Position numbers and translations under genes: made by a program. The notes under the pieces are model-generated. The model made no database searches, was not told the origin of the DNA, and worked only from the letters and a program-made list of their open reading frames with translations. A stretch of DNA of 64,000 nt from Selenomonas sp. oral taxon 920 (GTDB lineage: Bacteria; Bacillota; Negativicutes; Selenomonadales; Selenomonadaceae): positions 1,642,501 through 1,706,500 of the forward strand of contig NZ_CP017042.1 in the NCBI RefSeq assembly GCF_001717585.1. The letters are read 5' to 3'. Below are positions 1 to 9,481 of this stretch, piece after piece. The first letter of the stretch is position 1, and every line of letters starts with the position of its first letter.

Positions 1-568
1 CCTCACCTTGCTCGCTGTATGTAAAATTGAGCTCTGTCCGTGCGACAAGCAAGGGCGCTGCTGCATCCTTGTCAGAGAGGACGACAGGATCTATCGGCCA
101 CTTTATGCCAATCTCTGGATCATCCCAGCGGATATTTCCGTCGCACTCCGGCGCATAGAGGTTGTCCGCTTTATACAGCACCTCGACATCATTGGTCAGC
201 GTGATGAAACCGTGGGCAAAACCGCGTGGAATGAAAAGCTGTCTATGGTTCTCCGCCGAGAGCTCGACGCCGACCCACTTTGCATACGTTGGTGAGCCGC
301 GCCGAATGTCAACGGCGACATCGAAGATTGTGCCGCGTGAGACACGCAGGAGTTTTGCCTGTGCCATGGGATTCAGCTGATAGTGCAGACCACGCAGCGT
401 CCCCTTCTCTGCAGAAAAAGAATGGTTGTCCTGCACAAAGTCAACGAAGATGCCGGCATCCTCCATCTTCTTTTTCGACCAACTCTCCATGAACCAACCG
501 CGTGCATCGCCAAAGACCTTTGGTTCAAGAATGAGAACCCCGGCAAGCGTTGTTTCAATTACATTCAT
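1..568 (-). CDS. rfbC: dTDP-4-dehydrorhamnose 3,5-epimerase, 3' end cut by window edge
   Basis: This enzyme epimerises C3 and C5 of dTDP-4-keto-6-deoxyglucose on the way to dTDP-L-rhamnose, a cell-surface sugar donor. I translated it from the ATG at 568 to the window edge (189 codons, no stop seen). The family core is visible: LRGLHYQ near residue 58 with the catalytic histidine, RGFAHGF near 116, and a tyrosine shortly after. The start has AGGAG seven bases upstream and lies 9 bases after the rfbA stop, so rfbA and rfbC are one operon. Usual family length is about 180 to 190 residues, so only a few codons should be missing. Confidence 0.95.
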   Translation of the reverse strand, partial: MNVIETTLAGVLILEPKVFGDARGWFMESWSKKKMEDAGIFVDFVQDNHSFSAEKGTLRGLHYQLNPMAQAKLLRVSRGTIFDVAVDIRRGSPTYAKWVGVELSAENHRQLFIPRGFAHGFITLTNDVEVLYKADNLYAPECDGNIRWDDPEIGIKWPIDPVVLSDKDAAAPLLVARTELNFTYSEQGE

Positions 569-577
569 ATAATACTC

Positions 578-1453
578 CTATGTGTCCTTGATGAGGCGCT
601 TCAAATAGATGCCGTACTCATTCTTCGCAAGGGGCTTGGCAAGGCGCAGGACCTGCTCCGCGTCAATGTAACCCATGCGGTAGGCGATCTCCTCAATGCA
701 GGAGATCTTGAGCCCCTGCCGTGCCTGTATGGTCTGGACGAAGGAGGCTGCTGAGAGCAGCGACTCATGTGTTCCCGTATCAAGCCACGCATAACCGCGA
801 CGCAGGCGCTCCACATGAAGTTTTCCCGCTGCAAGATATACCTTGTTCACATCCGTGATCTCGAGTTCGCCGCGTGCCGAGGGACGAATGCTGCGCGCAA
901 TGTCGACGATGTCGCTGTCGTAGAAGTAGAGTCCCGTAACAGCATAGTTCGACTGCGGTTCTTTCGGTTTTTCCTCCAAGGAGAGTGCATTGCCGCTTTC
1001 GTCAAAGGAGACAACGCCGTAGCGCTCGGGATCGGATACATAGTAGGCAAATACCGTCGCCCCGTCCGTGCGGAGTACGGCGCGCTGCAAGACTTGTGCA
1101 AAGTCGGAGCCATAGAAAATATTATCACCGAGCACGAGCGCACAGCTCTCGCCTGCAATAAAGTCCGCACCGATGATGAACGCCTGTGCAAGTCCGTCGG
1201 GGCTTGGCTGTACGGCGTACGAAATGGAAAGTCCGAGCTGACTGCCGTCACCGAGCAGTTCCCGATAGAGGGCGCTGTCATTCGGCGTCGTAATAATGAG
1301 GATTTCCTTGATTCCCGCAAGCATCAGGGCGCTCAGCGGATAGTAGATCATCGGCTTGTCATAGATCGGCATGAGCTGCTTGGATACAACCTTCGTGAGC
1401 GGATAGAGGCGTGTTCCCGATCCGCCCGCAAGGATAATTCCCTTTTTAATCAT
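578..1453 (-). CDS. rfbA: Glucose-1-phosphate thymidylyltransferase
   Basis: This enzyme catalyses the first step of dTDP-rhamnose synthesis, joining dTTP and glucose-1-phosphate. The 291-residue protein has the normal family length. Residues 8 to 18 hold the nucleotide-binding signature [20 protein letters not shown] near residue 108 holds the metal-binding aspartate, and EEKPKEP near 160 holds the sugar-binding glutamate and lysine. The start has GAGAGG just upstream. It is the first gene of the rfbA-rfbC pair; rfbB and rfbD are not in view. Confidence 0.97.
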   Translation of the reverse strand: MIKKGIILAGGSGTRLYPLTKVVSKQLMPIYDKPMIYYPLSALMLAGIKEILIITTPNDSALYRELLGDGSQLGLSISYAVQPSPDGLAQAFIIGADFIAGESCALVLGDNIFYGSDFAQVLQRAVLRTDGATVFAYYVSDPERYGVVSFDESGNALSLEEKPKEPQSNYAVTGLYFYDSDIVDIARSIRPSARGELEITDVNKVYLAAGKLHVERLRRGYAWLDTGTHESLLSAASFVQTIQARQGLKISCIEEIAYRMGYIDAEQVLRLAKPLAKNEYGIYLKRLIKDT

Positions 1454-1513
1454 CCCGTCACCTCTCTGAATTTTATTTGTATTTCATTTTACGGTGTTTT
1501 TCGACAGAAGGCA

Positions 1514-1547
1514 AGAAAAACCTGCCGCATTTTTCATGCGGCAGGTT
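1514..1547 (-). terminator. Rho-independent terminator after the DUF819 gene
   Basis: A perfect 12-base stem (1519-1530 with 1536-1547) and a 5-base loop are followed on the minus strand by a short T-run. It ends transcription of the gene at 1573-2736 before rfbA. Confidence 0.85.
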
Positions 1548-1572
1548 CCTCCGAGAGAATGATTTTTCATCG

Positions 1573-2736
1573 TTACTTAAACATTTCCATGGTATGTGCG
1601 ACAAGGATGCCGAACGGCGTACCGATAACGTAGCCCATCAGCGCCATCAGAATACCGACGGGGACAAGCGAGCCGGAGTACGTGCCCGCGAGCACGGGTG
1701 CGGATGCCGTGCCGCCGATGTTCGCGAGAGAAGCGACGCATGCGGTGAACATATCGAGTTTGAAGAGCCGTGCGAGGAAGAACATAAGTGTAAAGTGAAC
1801 GCCGAGGATAATGAAGCCTGTCAGAATCCAGTACGGTGCATCACCGAGCTCAAGCAGCGACGCACGCGAGGCGAGCAGTGCGATGACGGAGTAAAGCAGG
1901 ACGTTTGACATCTCTGCCGAACCCGCCACACGTCCAAGCGGCGAGACTGCGCCGATGAGTCCGAGCACCGTGATGAAGAGGATCGTCCACGTCGCCTTGT
2001 CGAAAAATGGGACGGCGGCATTGAGCATCTTTCCGACGTTCGCGCCAACTGCCGAGACAACCAGCGCAGTGCCGAGCAGGAGAATGAGACTCTGGAATGT
2101 GATCGCGCCCGTATTCAGCTTTGCATCCTCTTCAAGGCTGCGCGATACGGCATCAAGCTGGGTCGTATCAGCCTTATTCCACTTGTTGAAGCGCGGGGCG
2201 AGCGTAATGAGCCAGAGCAGGAACATAACCCAGATGGAGTAGTCAATGGAGTCAACAACAAGCGCATAGCCCATATCCGCCTCCGACACACCGAGCGCCG
2301 CCTGCACAGCGACCATGTTGCCCGATCCACCGAGCCACGAGCCGCAGAGTGCGCCGAGTGCCATCCACGAATCTGCACCGATCAGCCCCTTCATCACAAG
2401 GAAGGCAACAATAAAGCCAATCATAATGGTGACCGATGCAGAGAAGAATCCGAGCAGCATCCGCGGACCGAGTTTCAGCACCTTACGGATGTCGCAGCGC
2501 AGCAGCATGGTAAAGACCATTGCATACGTCAGCGCATTTTTCAGACCTGCATATGCCGGCTTTGTCGCCGCCATATCCCATGTACCGACGGTACAGAGCA
2601 GCATGGAGATGAGGTAGACGAGCACGACAGCGGGCAGGTAACGGAACAGCGTCCAGCCCGTCCCCTTTTCGAGCGTCACCAGAGCTCCCGCGAGCAGGAT
2701 GAGCACTGCGACATAGGTAAATCCGTCCGTAATCAT
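1573..2736 (-). CDS. DUF819 family membrane protein (YjcL-like)
   Basis: This is a 387-residue polytopic membrane protein of the DUF819/YjcL family, whose substrate is unknown; the fold resembles secondary transporters. About ten hydrophobic segments are visible, starting at residues 6-20. The Gly/Ser-rich stretch LCGSWLGGSGNMVAVQAALG lies near residue 135 and a related one, IGGTASAPVLAGTYSGSL, near 345, which suggests an inverted-repeat transporter core. I chose ATG 2736 because AAGGAG lies 8 bases upstream. The longer in-frame reading from 2835 adds a sequence with no ribosome binding site. It is monocistronic, divergent from the dipeptide epimerase, and ends in its own terminator. Confidence 0.85.
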   Translation of the reverse strand: MITDGFTYVAVLILLAGALVTLEKGTGWTLFRYLPAVVLVYLISMLLCTVGTWDMAATKPAYAGLKNALTYAMVFTMLLRCDIRKVLKLGPRMLLGFFSASVTIMIGFIVAFLVMKGLIGADSWMALGALCGSWLGGSGNMVAVQAALGVSEADMGYALVVDSIDYSIWVMFLLWLITLAPRFNKWNKADTTQLDAVSRSLEEDAKLNTGAITFQSLILLLGTALVVSAVGANVGKMLNAAVPFFDKATWTILFITVLGLIGAVSPLGRVAGSAEMSNVLLYSVIALLASRASLLELGDAPYWILTGFIILGVHFTLMFFLARLFKLDMFTACVASLANIGGTASAPVLAGTYSGSLVPVGILMALMGYVIGTPFGILVAHTMEMFK

Positions 2737-2786
2737 AGAATCCACTCCTTTGTTGCGATAAGACCAACCGAATACAATATAATTCC

Positions 2787-2815
2787 TTGAAGAACTACAA
2801 TATTGATTATATAAT
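2787..2815 (+). promoter_or_regulatory. Sigma-70-type promoter of the dipeptide epimerase gene
   Basis: TTGAAG and TATAAT are separated by 17 bases. The hexamers lie in the AT-rich 162-base gap between divergent genes. An oppositely directed promoter for the DUF819 gene must lie in the same gap, but I cannot pick its hexamers with confidence. Confidence 0.65.
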
Positions 2816-2898
2816 AAAGCAACGAAAGAATACAATGGTCTTCTGCCCTAAAATGTGTTTATTTCTGAAAAATTTCTGTATGCCAAAGGAGGATTTTC

Positions 2899-3987
2899 AT
2901 GAAAATCACAAAGGTCGAACTCGGAATGCTCTCTGTCCCTCTGCGCGTCCCGTTCAAGACAGCGCGGCGGCGCGTGGACAGCGTGGAGGATGTCATTGTC
3001 CTCATCCGAACGGATACGGGCATGACGGGCTACGGTGAGGCACCGCCGACAGGCGTTGTCACGGGAGATACAACAGGCGGCATCATCGATGCGATCCGCA
3101 CCCACCTCGCCCCCCTGCTCATCGGGCGGAATGTAAATGAATTTGAGGATTTGATCCAGTCCGTACAGACCGCACTCATTCACAACTCGTCGGCAAAGGC
3201 CGCCGTCGACATGGCCCTCTACGATCTCTACGGCCAGCTATGGAACATCCCCGTACACAAACTGCTTGGCGGTGCAAAGGACAGCATTGTCACGGATATC
3301 ACGATCAGCGTGAACGCCCCCGAGGAGATGGCACGCGATGCGCGCGACGCAATTGCACGCGGCTATGACACGCTCAAGATCAAGGTAGGCATCGATCCCT
3401 CGCTTGACGTGGTACGGCTCCTTGCCGTCCGAGAGGCAGTCGGCAAAGACGTACGCGTCCGCATTGATGCAAATCAGGCATGGAAACCTCGTGAAGCTGT
3501 GCGTATTCTTGCACAGATGGCAGAAAAGGGGCTCGATATCGAACTCGTCGAACAGCCCGTCGCCGCTGCGGACATCGAGGGGCTGGCCTATGTCACGCGC
3601 GAGAGTGACATCCCCGTACTCGCGGACGAGTCGGTATTCAGCCCTGCTGACGCCCTGCGCATCATGCAGTTGCATGCCGCTGATATGGTAAACATCAAGC
3701 TCATGAAATGCGGCGGCCTCTATCCCGCACAGCAAATCATCGCTGCCGCAGAGATCTACGGCATAGAGTGTATGCTTGGCTGTATGCTTGAGGCAAAGAT
3801 CTCCGTCAACGCCGCCGTCGCTCTCGCCTGTGCCAAGAGGATCGTGACGCGCATCGACCTCGATGGCCCCGTGCTCTGCAGTGAGGATCCAATTGAGGGC
3901 GGCGCGGTCTTTGCCGAAAAGAACATCACGGCCTCCTCGGCACCCGGACTTGGCATTCGTGGAGTCGCAGGGCTGCATATGCTGTGA
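2899..3987 (+). CDS. L-Ala-D/L-Glu (dipeptide) epimerase, enolase superfamily
   Basis: This is a 362-residue member of the mandelate racemase/muconate lactonizing group. It most resembles L-Ala-D/L-Glu epimerases, which recycle the murein dipeptide L-Ala-D-Glu. Visible catalytic elements are TGYGEAPPT near residue 41, the KIKVG lysine pair near 160, RIDANQAW near 190, ELVEQPV near 217, LADES near 240 and NIKLMKCGG near 265. Together these supply the two catalytic lysines and the three metal-binding acidic residues. A strong AGGAGG site precedes the ATG. The next gene starts about 11 bases after its stop, so the two are cotranscribed. Exact dipeptide specificity cannot be read from the sequence. 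Confidence 0.88.
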   Translation: MKITKVELGMLSVPLRVPFKTARRRVDSVEDVIVLIRTDTGMTGYGEAPPTGVVTGDTTGGIIDAIRTHLAPLLIGRNVNEFEDLIQSVQTALIHNSSAKAAVDMALYDLYGQLWNIPVHKLLGGAKDSIVTDITISVNAPEEMARDARDAIARGYDTLKIKVGIDPSLDVVRLLAVREAVGKDVRVRIDANQAWKPREAVRILAQMAEKGLDIELVEQPVAAADIEGLAYVTRESDIPVLADESVFSPADALRIMQLHAADMVNIKLMKCGGLYPAQQIIAAAEIYGIECMLGCMLEAKISVNAAVALACAKRIVTRIDLDGPVLCSEDPIEGGAVFAEKNITASSAPGLGIRGVAGLHML

Positions 3988-3998
3988 GGAGACGCCCA

Positions 3999-4559
3999 TT
4001 GAGTACATCAACAAATTTTGCTGTCGGCGAACCGTTTCCCCTGCCCGTCCTCGCACAGGCAGACGGCGGAATGTTCCAAGTGGACAGGAACGGCATGATG
4101 TTCCTGCTCCAACTCTCACGCACGGACGCGATCGCCGTCGAGGCGTTCCGCACAGGAGAGATTGAACTCGCCGCAGCGGAGGTGAACGGCATTCTCTTCC
4201 TCCTCTACCGCATCGACGGCATCTTCAAGGACGGCTGGGGTGATGCGCCGCTCTCTCTCTCCCTCGTCAAGAAAGAACTGTTTCCCGACGAACAAAGCCT
4301 TGCCGATCCGACCATTCATCTCTATCTGATTGACACAAACCTAAAAATACTCCTCGCACAGCGAACGGCAAGCGTGCCCGAGGCGTTCGCAGAGATCATT
4401 CGCAGGAATGTGCGCGCACAAAAAGAAGCGCCGATCTCGGCGCTTGCATTCCAGAAAAAAGTCGCAGCAATCTGGGCGGAGAAATCCGCCGCCGATCTGC
4501 GTGCGATGGCAGGCGCAGCACATGTACTGCCAATGACGCTGGGAGGAAGGGTACATTAA
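3999..4559 (+). CDS. Hypothetical protein following the dipeptide epimerase
   Basis: I do not recognise this 186-residue protein. It is soluble, without a signal peptide or membrane segment. It has an alternating hydrophobic pattern in the first 120 residues and a Lys/Ala-rich helical C-terminal half. I chose the TTG at 3999 because GAGGAGA lies 7 bases upstream; a GTG at 3984 would overlap the epimerase stop but lacks a ribosome binding site. Its position directly behind the epimerase suggests a role linked to that enzyme, but this is inference. It ends just before a strong bidirectional terminator. Confidence 0.7.
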   Translation: MSTSTNFAVGEPFPLPVLAQADGGMFQVDRNGMMFLLQLSRTDAIAVEAFRTGEIELAAAEVNGILFLLYRIDGIFKDGWGDAPLSLSLVKKELFPDEQSLADPTIHLYLIDTNLKILLAQRTASVPEAFAEIIRRNVRAQKEAPISALAFQKKVAAIWAEKSAADLRAMAGAAHVLPMTLGGRVH

Positions 4560-4619
4560 CCGCCCTTTCCACGTCAAACCTTGACAAGATTCTTATCTAT
4601 AACTTATACTGAACATAAC

Positions 4620-4687
4620 AAAGGCTGCCCTTTCCAGTTCCCGCCGGGGTCCAATTCCCCATGGCAACTAGAAAGGGCAGCCTTTTT
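4620..4687. terminator. Bidirectional terminator between convergent genes
   Basis: A perfect 14-base stem (4620-4633 with 4672-4685) encloses a loop that holds a second small GC hairpin. A T-run follows on the plus strand and a shorter one on the minus strand. It serves the hypothetical gene from the left and the nitroreductase operon from the right. Confidence 0.85.
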
Positions 4688-4718
4688 GGACATTCGATTG
4701 CTTTGAAAAATTTTCTTC

Positions 4719-5246
4719 TTACGAAACGTAGTACACGCGGTTCGCACGACGTGCAGGCGGCTTTGGCAGACTGCCGTCCGCATAACCAAGGGCGCAGTGC
4801 CCGATGCCGATATAGTCCCCCGTGATGCCGAGTTTTTCCAGCAGCTCCTGATAGGCAGGCTCCTCGAACTCCTCCTTCGCGCGATTGATCCAGATCGTGC
4901 CGAGTCCGAGCGCGTGTCCCGCGAGCATGAGGTTGCCGAGGACGAGACTGCCGTCCTCAACCGCCGTATGCACCGCCTTCGGTGCGAGCACTATGAGGAT
5001 AACGGGCGCACCGTAGAAGGGATCAAAGTCCTCCTTCCACCCGCCGATGCGGCAGTTGTCACGCGAGATCTGCGCACGGAGATCCGGGTTTGTCACAGCA
5101 ACAATGATGGGTGACTGCTTTCCCTTGCCGCTCGCAGCGTACAGCCCCGCCTCGATCACCTCGTCGATGAGTACCTGCGGCACAGCATCGGACTTGAACT
5201 TTCGAATACTGCGCCGCTCGATCATATCCTTGATGGTCGTATTCAT
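4719..5246 (-). CDS. Nitroreductase family flavoprotein
   Basis: This 175-residue FMN-dependent nitroreductase-like oxidoreductase starts with IERRSIRKF, the family's flavin-phosphate binding arginines, at residues 10 to 18. ASGKGKQS near 38 and GLGTIWI near 115 are also typical. It is short for the family, which usually has 190 to 220 residues. The ATG overlaps the stop of the upstream methyltransferase/reductase gene in an ATGA, so it is translationally coupled as the last gene of the methionine operon. The physiological substrate is unknown, and a link to folate or flavin redox chemistry would be a guess. Confidence 0.85.
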   Translation of the reverse strand: MNTTIKDMIERRSIRKFKSDAVPQVLIDEVIEAGLYAASGKGKQSPIIVAVTNPDLRAQISRDNCRIGGWKEDFDPFYGAPVILIVLAPKAVHTAVEDGSLVLGNLMLAGHALGLGTIWINRAKEEFEEPAYQELLEKLGITGDYIGIGHCALGYADGSLPKPPARRANRVYYVS

Positions 5247-7033
5247 TGACCTGCTCTCCTCGCTTTGATTTCGGCGACAATGCGCGCGACGAGTGCTGTC
5301 CGTGCAAACGGCGTGATGATATAGTAGCCGTCAATATACGGCTCAATGTCCTTCGCGATCTCGAGCGAAAGTTTTACAGCAAGCTCCTCCGCTGCCTCCC
5401 GATCGAGTCCGTGATAGGCGTTGATGATGCGTTCTTCGACATGGATGCCCGTGATCTCGCTCTCCATAAAGCGCGCATTGCGCTCGCTGACGACAGGCAT
5501 GATGCCGCCGAGGATGAGCGCCCCCGGCAGGGTATCGCGTGCCGTGCGCAGATTCTCCTTCGCCCGTGCACTCAGGACGGGCTGGGTGAAGAAGCCTGTC
5601 ATGCCCGCCTCCAGTTTCTTTTTGGCAAGCCCGAGCTGCGACGGGAAATGCTTCGCATTCACGTTGAGTGCGCCAAATACATGGAATGGAACGACATCAC
5701 CGCGCTCTCCGAGGCTCTTGATGAATGCCGACAGTTTGCGTGAGTTGAACTGATAGACGCTCTTCACCTCGTCGCGCTCTGCCGTCGGGATGGGGTCACC
5801 CGTAATTGCAATCATATTGTGGATCCCCTCGGCACTCAGCCCGAGCAGGATGGACTTGATCGCGTTGAGGTTGCGGTCACGGCAGGTCATATGCGGAATC
5901 GGCTCGAGCCCGAGGCCGCGCTGTACGCGGCCCGAGAGCATTGCGGCATCCATGCGCGCGCGCGCAATGGGGTTGTCTGCGATTGTGATGGCGTGAACGC
6001 CCGCCGCCTGTAGTTCCCGTGCACCCGCGATGAATTTGTCTGCATTTCCGGTGTCGGGTGGGTCGAGTTCAACCGCGATGGGGATTTGCCCCGCTTGCAG
6101 AGCCTCGAAGAACGGGCTGTGCGAGGGCGTCAGTTCCGTGCGTTCCTGCTGCACGTGCGCCCCCTCAGCCGCAGCTCCGCCTTCGAGAGCCTTGCATAGT
6201 GCACGAATATGCTCCGGTGTGGTACCGCAGCAGCCGCCGACGATCGTGACCCCCTCACGTGCGACAGCGGCAAGTCCCTCGCCGAAGTAATCCGGCGCAC
6301 TCTCGTAAAAGGTACGGCCGTCGATGACAATTGGATGCCCCGCGTTCGGCATGAGTGAAAGCGGCAGCGTACATGTGCCGAGAAGACGAACCAGCTCCTT
6401 CATCGACTGGACGCCGCTGACGCAGTTGAAGCCGACTGCATCGATATAGCCGCTCTCCGTGACCTCACGTACAAGCTCCTCGACGAAGTAACCGTCGCGT
6501 GTATAGCCGCCGGGAAATGCGGAGAACGATGTCAGAATGAATGCGTCAGGCGCAATCTGCTTGATATGCGCCGCCGTCTCAACAAGGCCCTCCGCTGAGG
6601 AGTTGGTCTCAAAAAGAAAGTGACGTGCACCCAGCGCAAGGAACGTATCAACAAGAAAACAGTTCTCCTCAATGATATCTGCACGCGGCATGCCCGTGAC
6701 CGGACCGATATCAGCAAAGACATAAGCATTGAACGGCTCTGCCGCACGCGCGGCAAGCTCCCATCCCGTGCGGATGATGCCCTGCACCAGAGCCTCTTCC
6801 CCTTGATAAACGATACGATTCGCGGCAAAGGTGTTGGTCTTGATTGCCTGCGCTCCCGCACGCAGGTACTCCGTATGGATTTCCTCGACGACACGCGGCG
6901 TCTCGATGTTCGCAAGTTCCACGCCCTTGCCGCGCGTATGTGTTTTTTGGGCATAATAGGTGCCCATGCCGCCGTCAAAGACGAGCGGCTCTTTTTTTAG
7001 ATGTTCCCGTATTGTCATGCGTTCCTGCGCCAT
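5243..7033 (-). CDS. Bifunctional homocysteine S-methyltransferase / methylenetetrahydrofolate reductase
   Basis: This 596-residue fusion resembles Bacillus YitJ. Residues 1 to about 300 form a homocysteine methyltransferase domain with zinc cysteines in GFNCVSG near 208 and GGCCGTTP near 270. Residues from about 320 form a methylenetetrahydrofolate reductase barrel that opens with AVELDPP. The reductase half makes 5-methyl-THF, the methyl donor used by MetH next to it. The role of the methyltransferase half beside a full MetH is unclear. I chose ATG 7033, which has AAGGAGG 8 bases upstream and stands 25 bases after the metH stop; the longer reading overlaps metH. It is the third gene of the operon. 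Confidence 0.93.
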   Translation of the reverse strand: MAQERMTIREHLKKEPLVFDGGMGTYYAQKTHTRGKGVELANIETPRVVEEIHTEYLRAGAQAIKTNTFAANRIVYQGEEALVQGIIRTGWELAARAAEPFNAYVFADIGPVTGMPRADIIEENCFLVDTFLALGARHFLFETNSSAEGLVETAAHIKQIAPDAFILTSFSAFPGGYTRDGYFVEELVREVTESGYIDAVGFNCVSGVQSMKELVRLLGTCTLPLSLMPNAGHPIVIDGRTFYESAPDYFGEGLAAVAREGVTIVGGCCGTTPEHIRALCKALEGGAAAEGAHVQQERTELTPSHSPFFEALQAGQIPIAVELDPPDTGNADKFIAGARELQAAGVHAITIADNPIARARMDAAMLSGRVQRGLGLEPIPHMTCRDRNLNAIKSILLGLSAEGIHNMIAITGDPIPTAERDEVKSVYQFNSRKLSAFIKSLGERGDVVPFHVFGALNVNAKHFPSQLGLAKKKLEAGMTGFFTQPVLSARAKENLRTARDTLPGALILGGIMPVVSERNARFMESEITGIHVEERIINAYHGLDREAAEELAVKLSLEIAKDIEPYIDGYYIITPFARTALVARIVAEIKARRAGQ

Positions 7034-7058
7034 ATATGCAGCCTCCTTGCCGGCTTTT

Positions 7059-9467
7059 CTATCCCAGTACGCGGCGTGCAATCTCAACAATGCTGCGCGC
7101 GTCTCCCGCGTAGTAATCTGCGCCAATCTCCTTCGCATAGTCCTCGGTCAGCACTGCACCGCCGACAATCGTCTCACACGGATGTCCCGCATCGTGCAGA
7201 GCTTCGATGGTCTTTTTCATCGCCGTGACAGTCGTCGTCATCAGTGCGGAGAGCCCGATCAGTCCGACCTTTTTTTCAATGGCAACCTCCACGACGCGTT
7301 GGATGGGCACATCGCGGCCGAGGTCGATGATCTGATAGCCATAGTTCTCAAGAACGACCTTCACAATGTTCTTGCCGATGTCGTGGATGTCCCCCTCTAC
7401 TGTCGCGAGGATGATCTTGCCCTTCGATACGCCCTGCCCTTCCTCGGCGAGCCGCACCTTGATGAGCTCGAGCCCCGCCGTCGCCGCATTCGCCGCGTTG
7501 ATGAGCTGCGGGAGAAAGATGATTTCCTTCTCGTAGCGATCGCCTACAATATCGAGCGCGGGGATGACCTTCTCCTGGATGATCTCCATCGGTGCCATCT
7601 CCGTGAGAAGTTTTCGCGTGATGCGCTCTGCATCGTCACTGAGTCCACGGATGATCGCGTCCATCAGAGGGTCAGCCTCGCCCGCACTGTCCGCTGCGGC
7701 AGTCTGCACTGCACCCGCCGCCTCATCACCCGTAATGCCGAGTTCCTTGCGCCGGCGCATCTCCGCCTGCTCGGGAGCAAAGCGCTCGATGTAGGCGGCG
7801 CAGTCCACATCCTCCCCCGACACCGCACGGAAGGATACAACAGCGTCCATAACGCCCTTTGTGTTTGGATTGATGATCGGGAAATCGAGTCCGACGTGCA
7901 TTGCCTGAATGAGGAAGTTCTCCGTCATATGCCCGCGCGCGGGCAGACCGAACGAGATGTTGCTGACACCGAGCGCACAGTGAAGCCCCAGACGTTCATG
8001 CACCTCGCGGACGGCACGCAGCGTCTCCATCGCCTGTTCCTGCTGTGCCGAGACGGTGAGTGTCAGGCAGTCGATGATAATGTCCTCACGATCGAGGCCG
8101 TACTTCTCCGCCTCCGTCACAATACGCTCGGCGATGGTGACACGCTGCGCCGCCGTCTCTGGCAGCCCCTTCTCGTCCATCGCAAGTCCGAGTACCGCCG
8201 CCCCGTAGTGCTTTGCGAGCGGGAAGATGGCATCCATGCGCTCACGCTCACCGCTGACCGAGTTGATGATGACGCGTCCGTTCGTCACGCGCAGAGCTGC
8301 CTCGATCACCTTCGGGTTTGCCGAGTCAATCTGCAGCGGCAGATCGACAACACTCTGCACCGCCTTGACAACGTACGGGATAATCTTCTCCTCGTCCACG
8401 CCCTGCGCACCGACGTTGATGTCGAGCACCTGCGCGCCCGCCTCCTGCTGGGAGATCGCAAGTTTCTTGATGTAGCCGTAGTCCTCGTCGAGAAGTGCTT
8501 GTTGGAGGCGCTTTTTTCCCGTCGGATTGATGCGTTCGCCAATGACATTGAGCTTGCCATACTCCGCGACGCGTCCCGGTGAGGCAACGCCCTTGCGTTT
8601 TTTTCGCGCAGGACGCTCTGTCGCCCCCTCTGCCACCGCTGCCGACAGCGCGCGGATAAAGTCAGGGGTCGTCCCGCAGCAGCCGCCCATAATGACGGCG
8701 CCGCGCCGTGCGAACTCCGTCATCTCGCGTCCGAAATCCTCCGCCGTCATCTCATACGCGCCCGTGCGGGGGTCGGGGAGCCCTGCATTCGGCTTGACAA
8801 TAATCGGCAGATCCGTCCACTCCATGAGTTCATCTACAATCGGGACAAGCTCCACAGGGCCAAGCGAACAGTTGACGCCGAGTGCACTGACACCGAGTGC
8901 ATCAAGCGTAACTGCAACGGACGGAACGGCTGCGCCGAGGAAGGTGCGCCCATTCTGCTCGAATGTCATCGTCACCCAGATCGGCAGCTTCGTATGCTCC
9001 TTTGCTGCGAGCACCGCCGCCTTGACCTCATAGAGATCGGTCAAGGTCTCAAAGATCACGAGATCGGCACCCGCCTTCTCACCCGCGGCAACCATCTCGC
9101 GAAAGAGCTCATAGGCATCCTCGAACGAGAGCGTCCCAAGCGGCTCGACGAGCTCCCCGATGGGACCGATATCGAGCGCGACGCGCACGCCCGCAACCCC
9201 TGAGTTCTCCGCTGCACGCCGCGCAGTTGCGACGTTCGCGGCGATCACCTCCGCCACGGTCTTGCCCGTCCCTGTAAGCTTGTGCCCATTCGCACCGAAC
9301 GTATTGCTGTAGATCACACGGCTGCCCGCCGTGATGTAGTTTCGGTGAACCTCCTCAATCACCTCGGGATGCTCCATCCCGAAGAGTTCGGGGCGCTCGC
9401 CCGGTGCAAGCCCACGCGCCTGCAGCTCCGTGCCCATGCCTCCGTCTAATATAATAATGTCGCTCAT
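7059..9467 (-). CDS. metH: B12-dependent methionine synthase lacking the reactivation domain
   Basis: MetH transfers a methyl group from 5-methyl-THF to homocysteine through cobalamin. The 802 residues hold three of the four classical modules. The homocysteine domain covers about 1-290 (NCSLGP, GGCCGTTP). The folate domain covers about 315-570 (IGERINPTG, LDINVGAQG). The cobalamin domain covers about 610-800, with EGDIHDIGKN carrying the cobalt-ligating histidine. The C-terminal AdoMet-binding activation domain of the roughly 1200-residue enzyme is absent and is encoded by the gene just upstream. ATG 9467 has AGGAGA 7 bases upstream. The spacing of 14 bases to that gene indicates one transcript. 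Confidence 0.95.
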   Translation of the reverse strand: MSDIIILDGGMGTELQARGLAPGERPELFGMEHPEVIEEVHRNYITAGSRVIYSNTFGANGHKLTGTGKTVAEVIAANVATARRAAENSGVAGVRVALDIGPIGELVEPLGTLSFEDAYELFREMVAAGEKAGADLVIFETLTDLYEVKAAVLAAKEHTKLPIWVTMTFEQNGRTFLGAAVPSVAVTLDALGVSALGVNCSLGPVELVPIVDELMEWTDLPIIVKPNAGLPDPRTGAYEMTAEDFGREMTEFARRGAVIMGGCCGTTPDFIRALSAAVAEGATERPARKKRKGVASPGRVAEYGKLNVIGERINPTGKKRLQQALLDEDYGYIKKLAISQQEAGAQVLDINVGAQGVDEEKIIPYVVKAVQSVVDLPLQIDSANPKVIEAALRVTNGRVIINSVSGERERMDAIFPLAKHYGAAVLGLAMDEKGLPETAAQRVTIAERIVTEAEKYGLDREDIIIDCLTLTVSAQQEQAMETLRAVREVHERLGLHCALGVSNISFGLPARGHMTENFLIQAMHVGLDFPIINPNTKGVMDAVVSFRAVSGEDVDCAAYIERFAPEQAEMRRRKELGITGDEAAGAVQTAAADSAGEADPLMDAIIRGLSDDAERITRKLLTEMAPMEIIQEKVIPALDIVGDRYEKEIIFLPQLINAANAATAGLELIKVRLAEEGQGVSKGKIILATVEGDIHDIGKNIVKVVLENYGYQIIDLGRDVPIQRVVEVAIEKKVGLIGLSALMTTTVTAMKKTIEALHDAGHPCETIVGGAVLTEDYAKEIGADYYAGDARSIVEIARRVLG

Positions 9468-9481
9468 TTCATATCTCCTAT

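Noticed and set aside
6960-8582. A 540-codon plus-strand open frame
   Set aside because: It is antisense to metH and the methyltransferase/reductase fusion, rich in Arg, His and Asp, with no recognisable domain.
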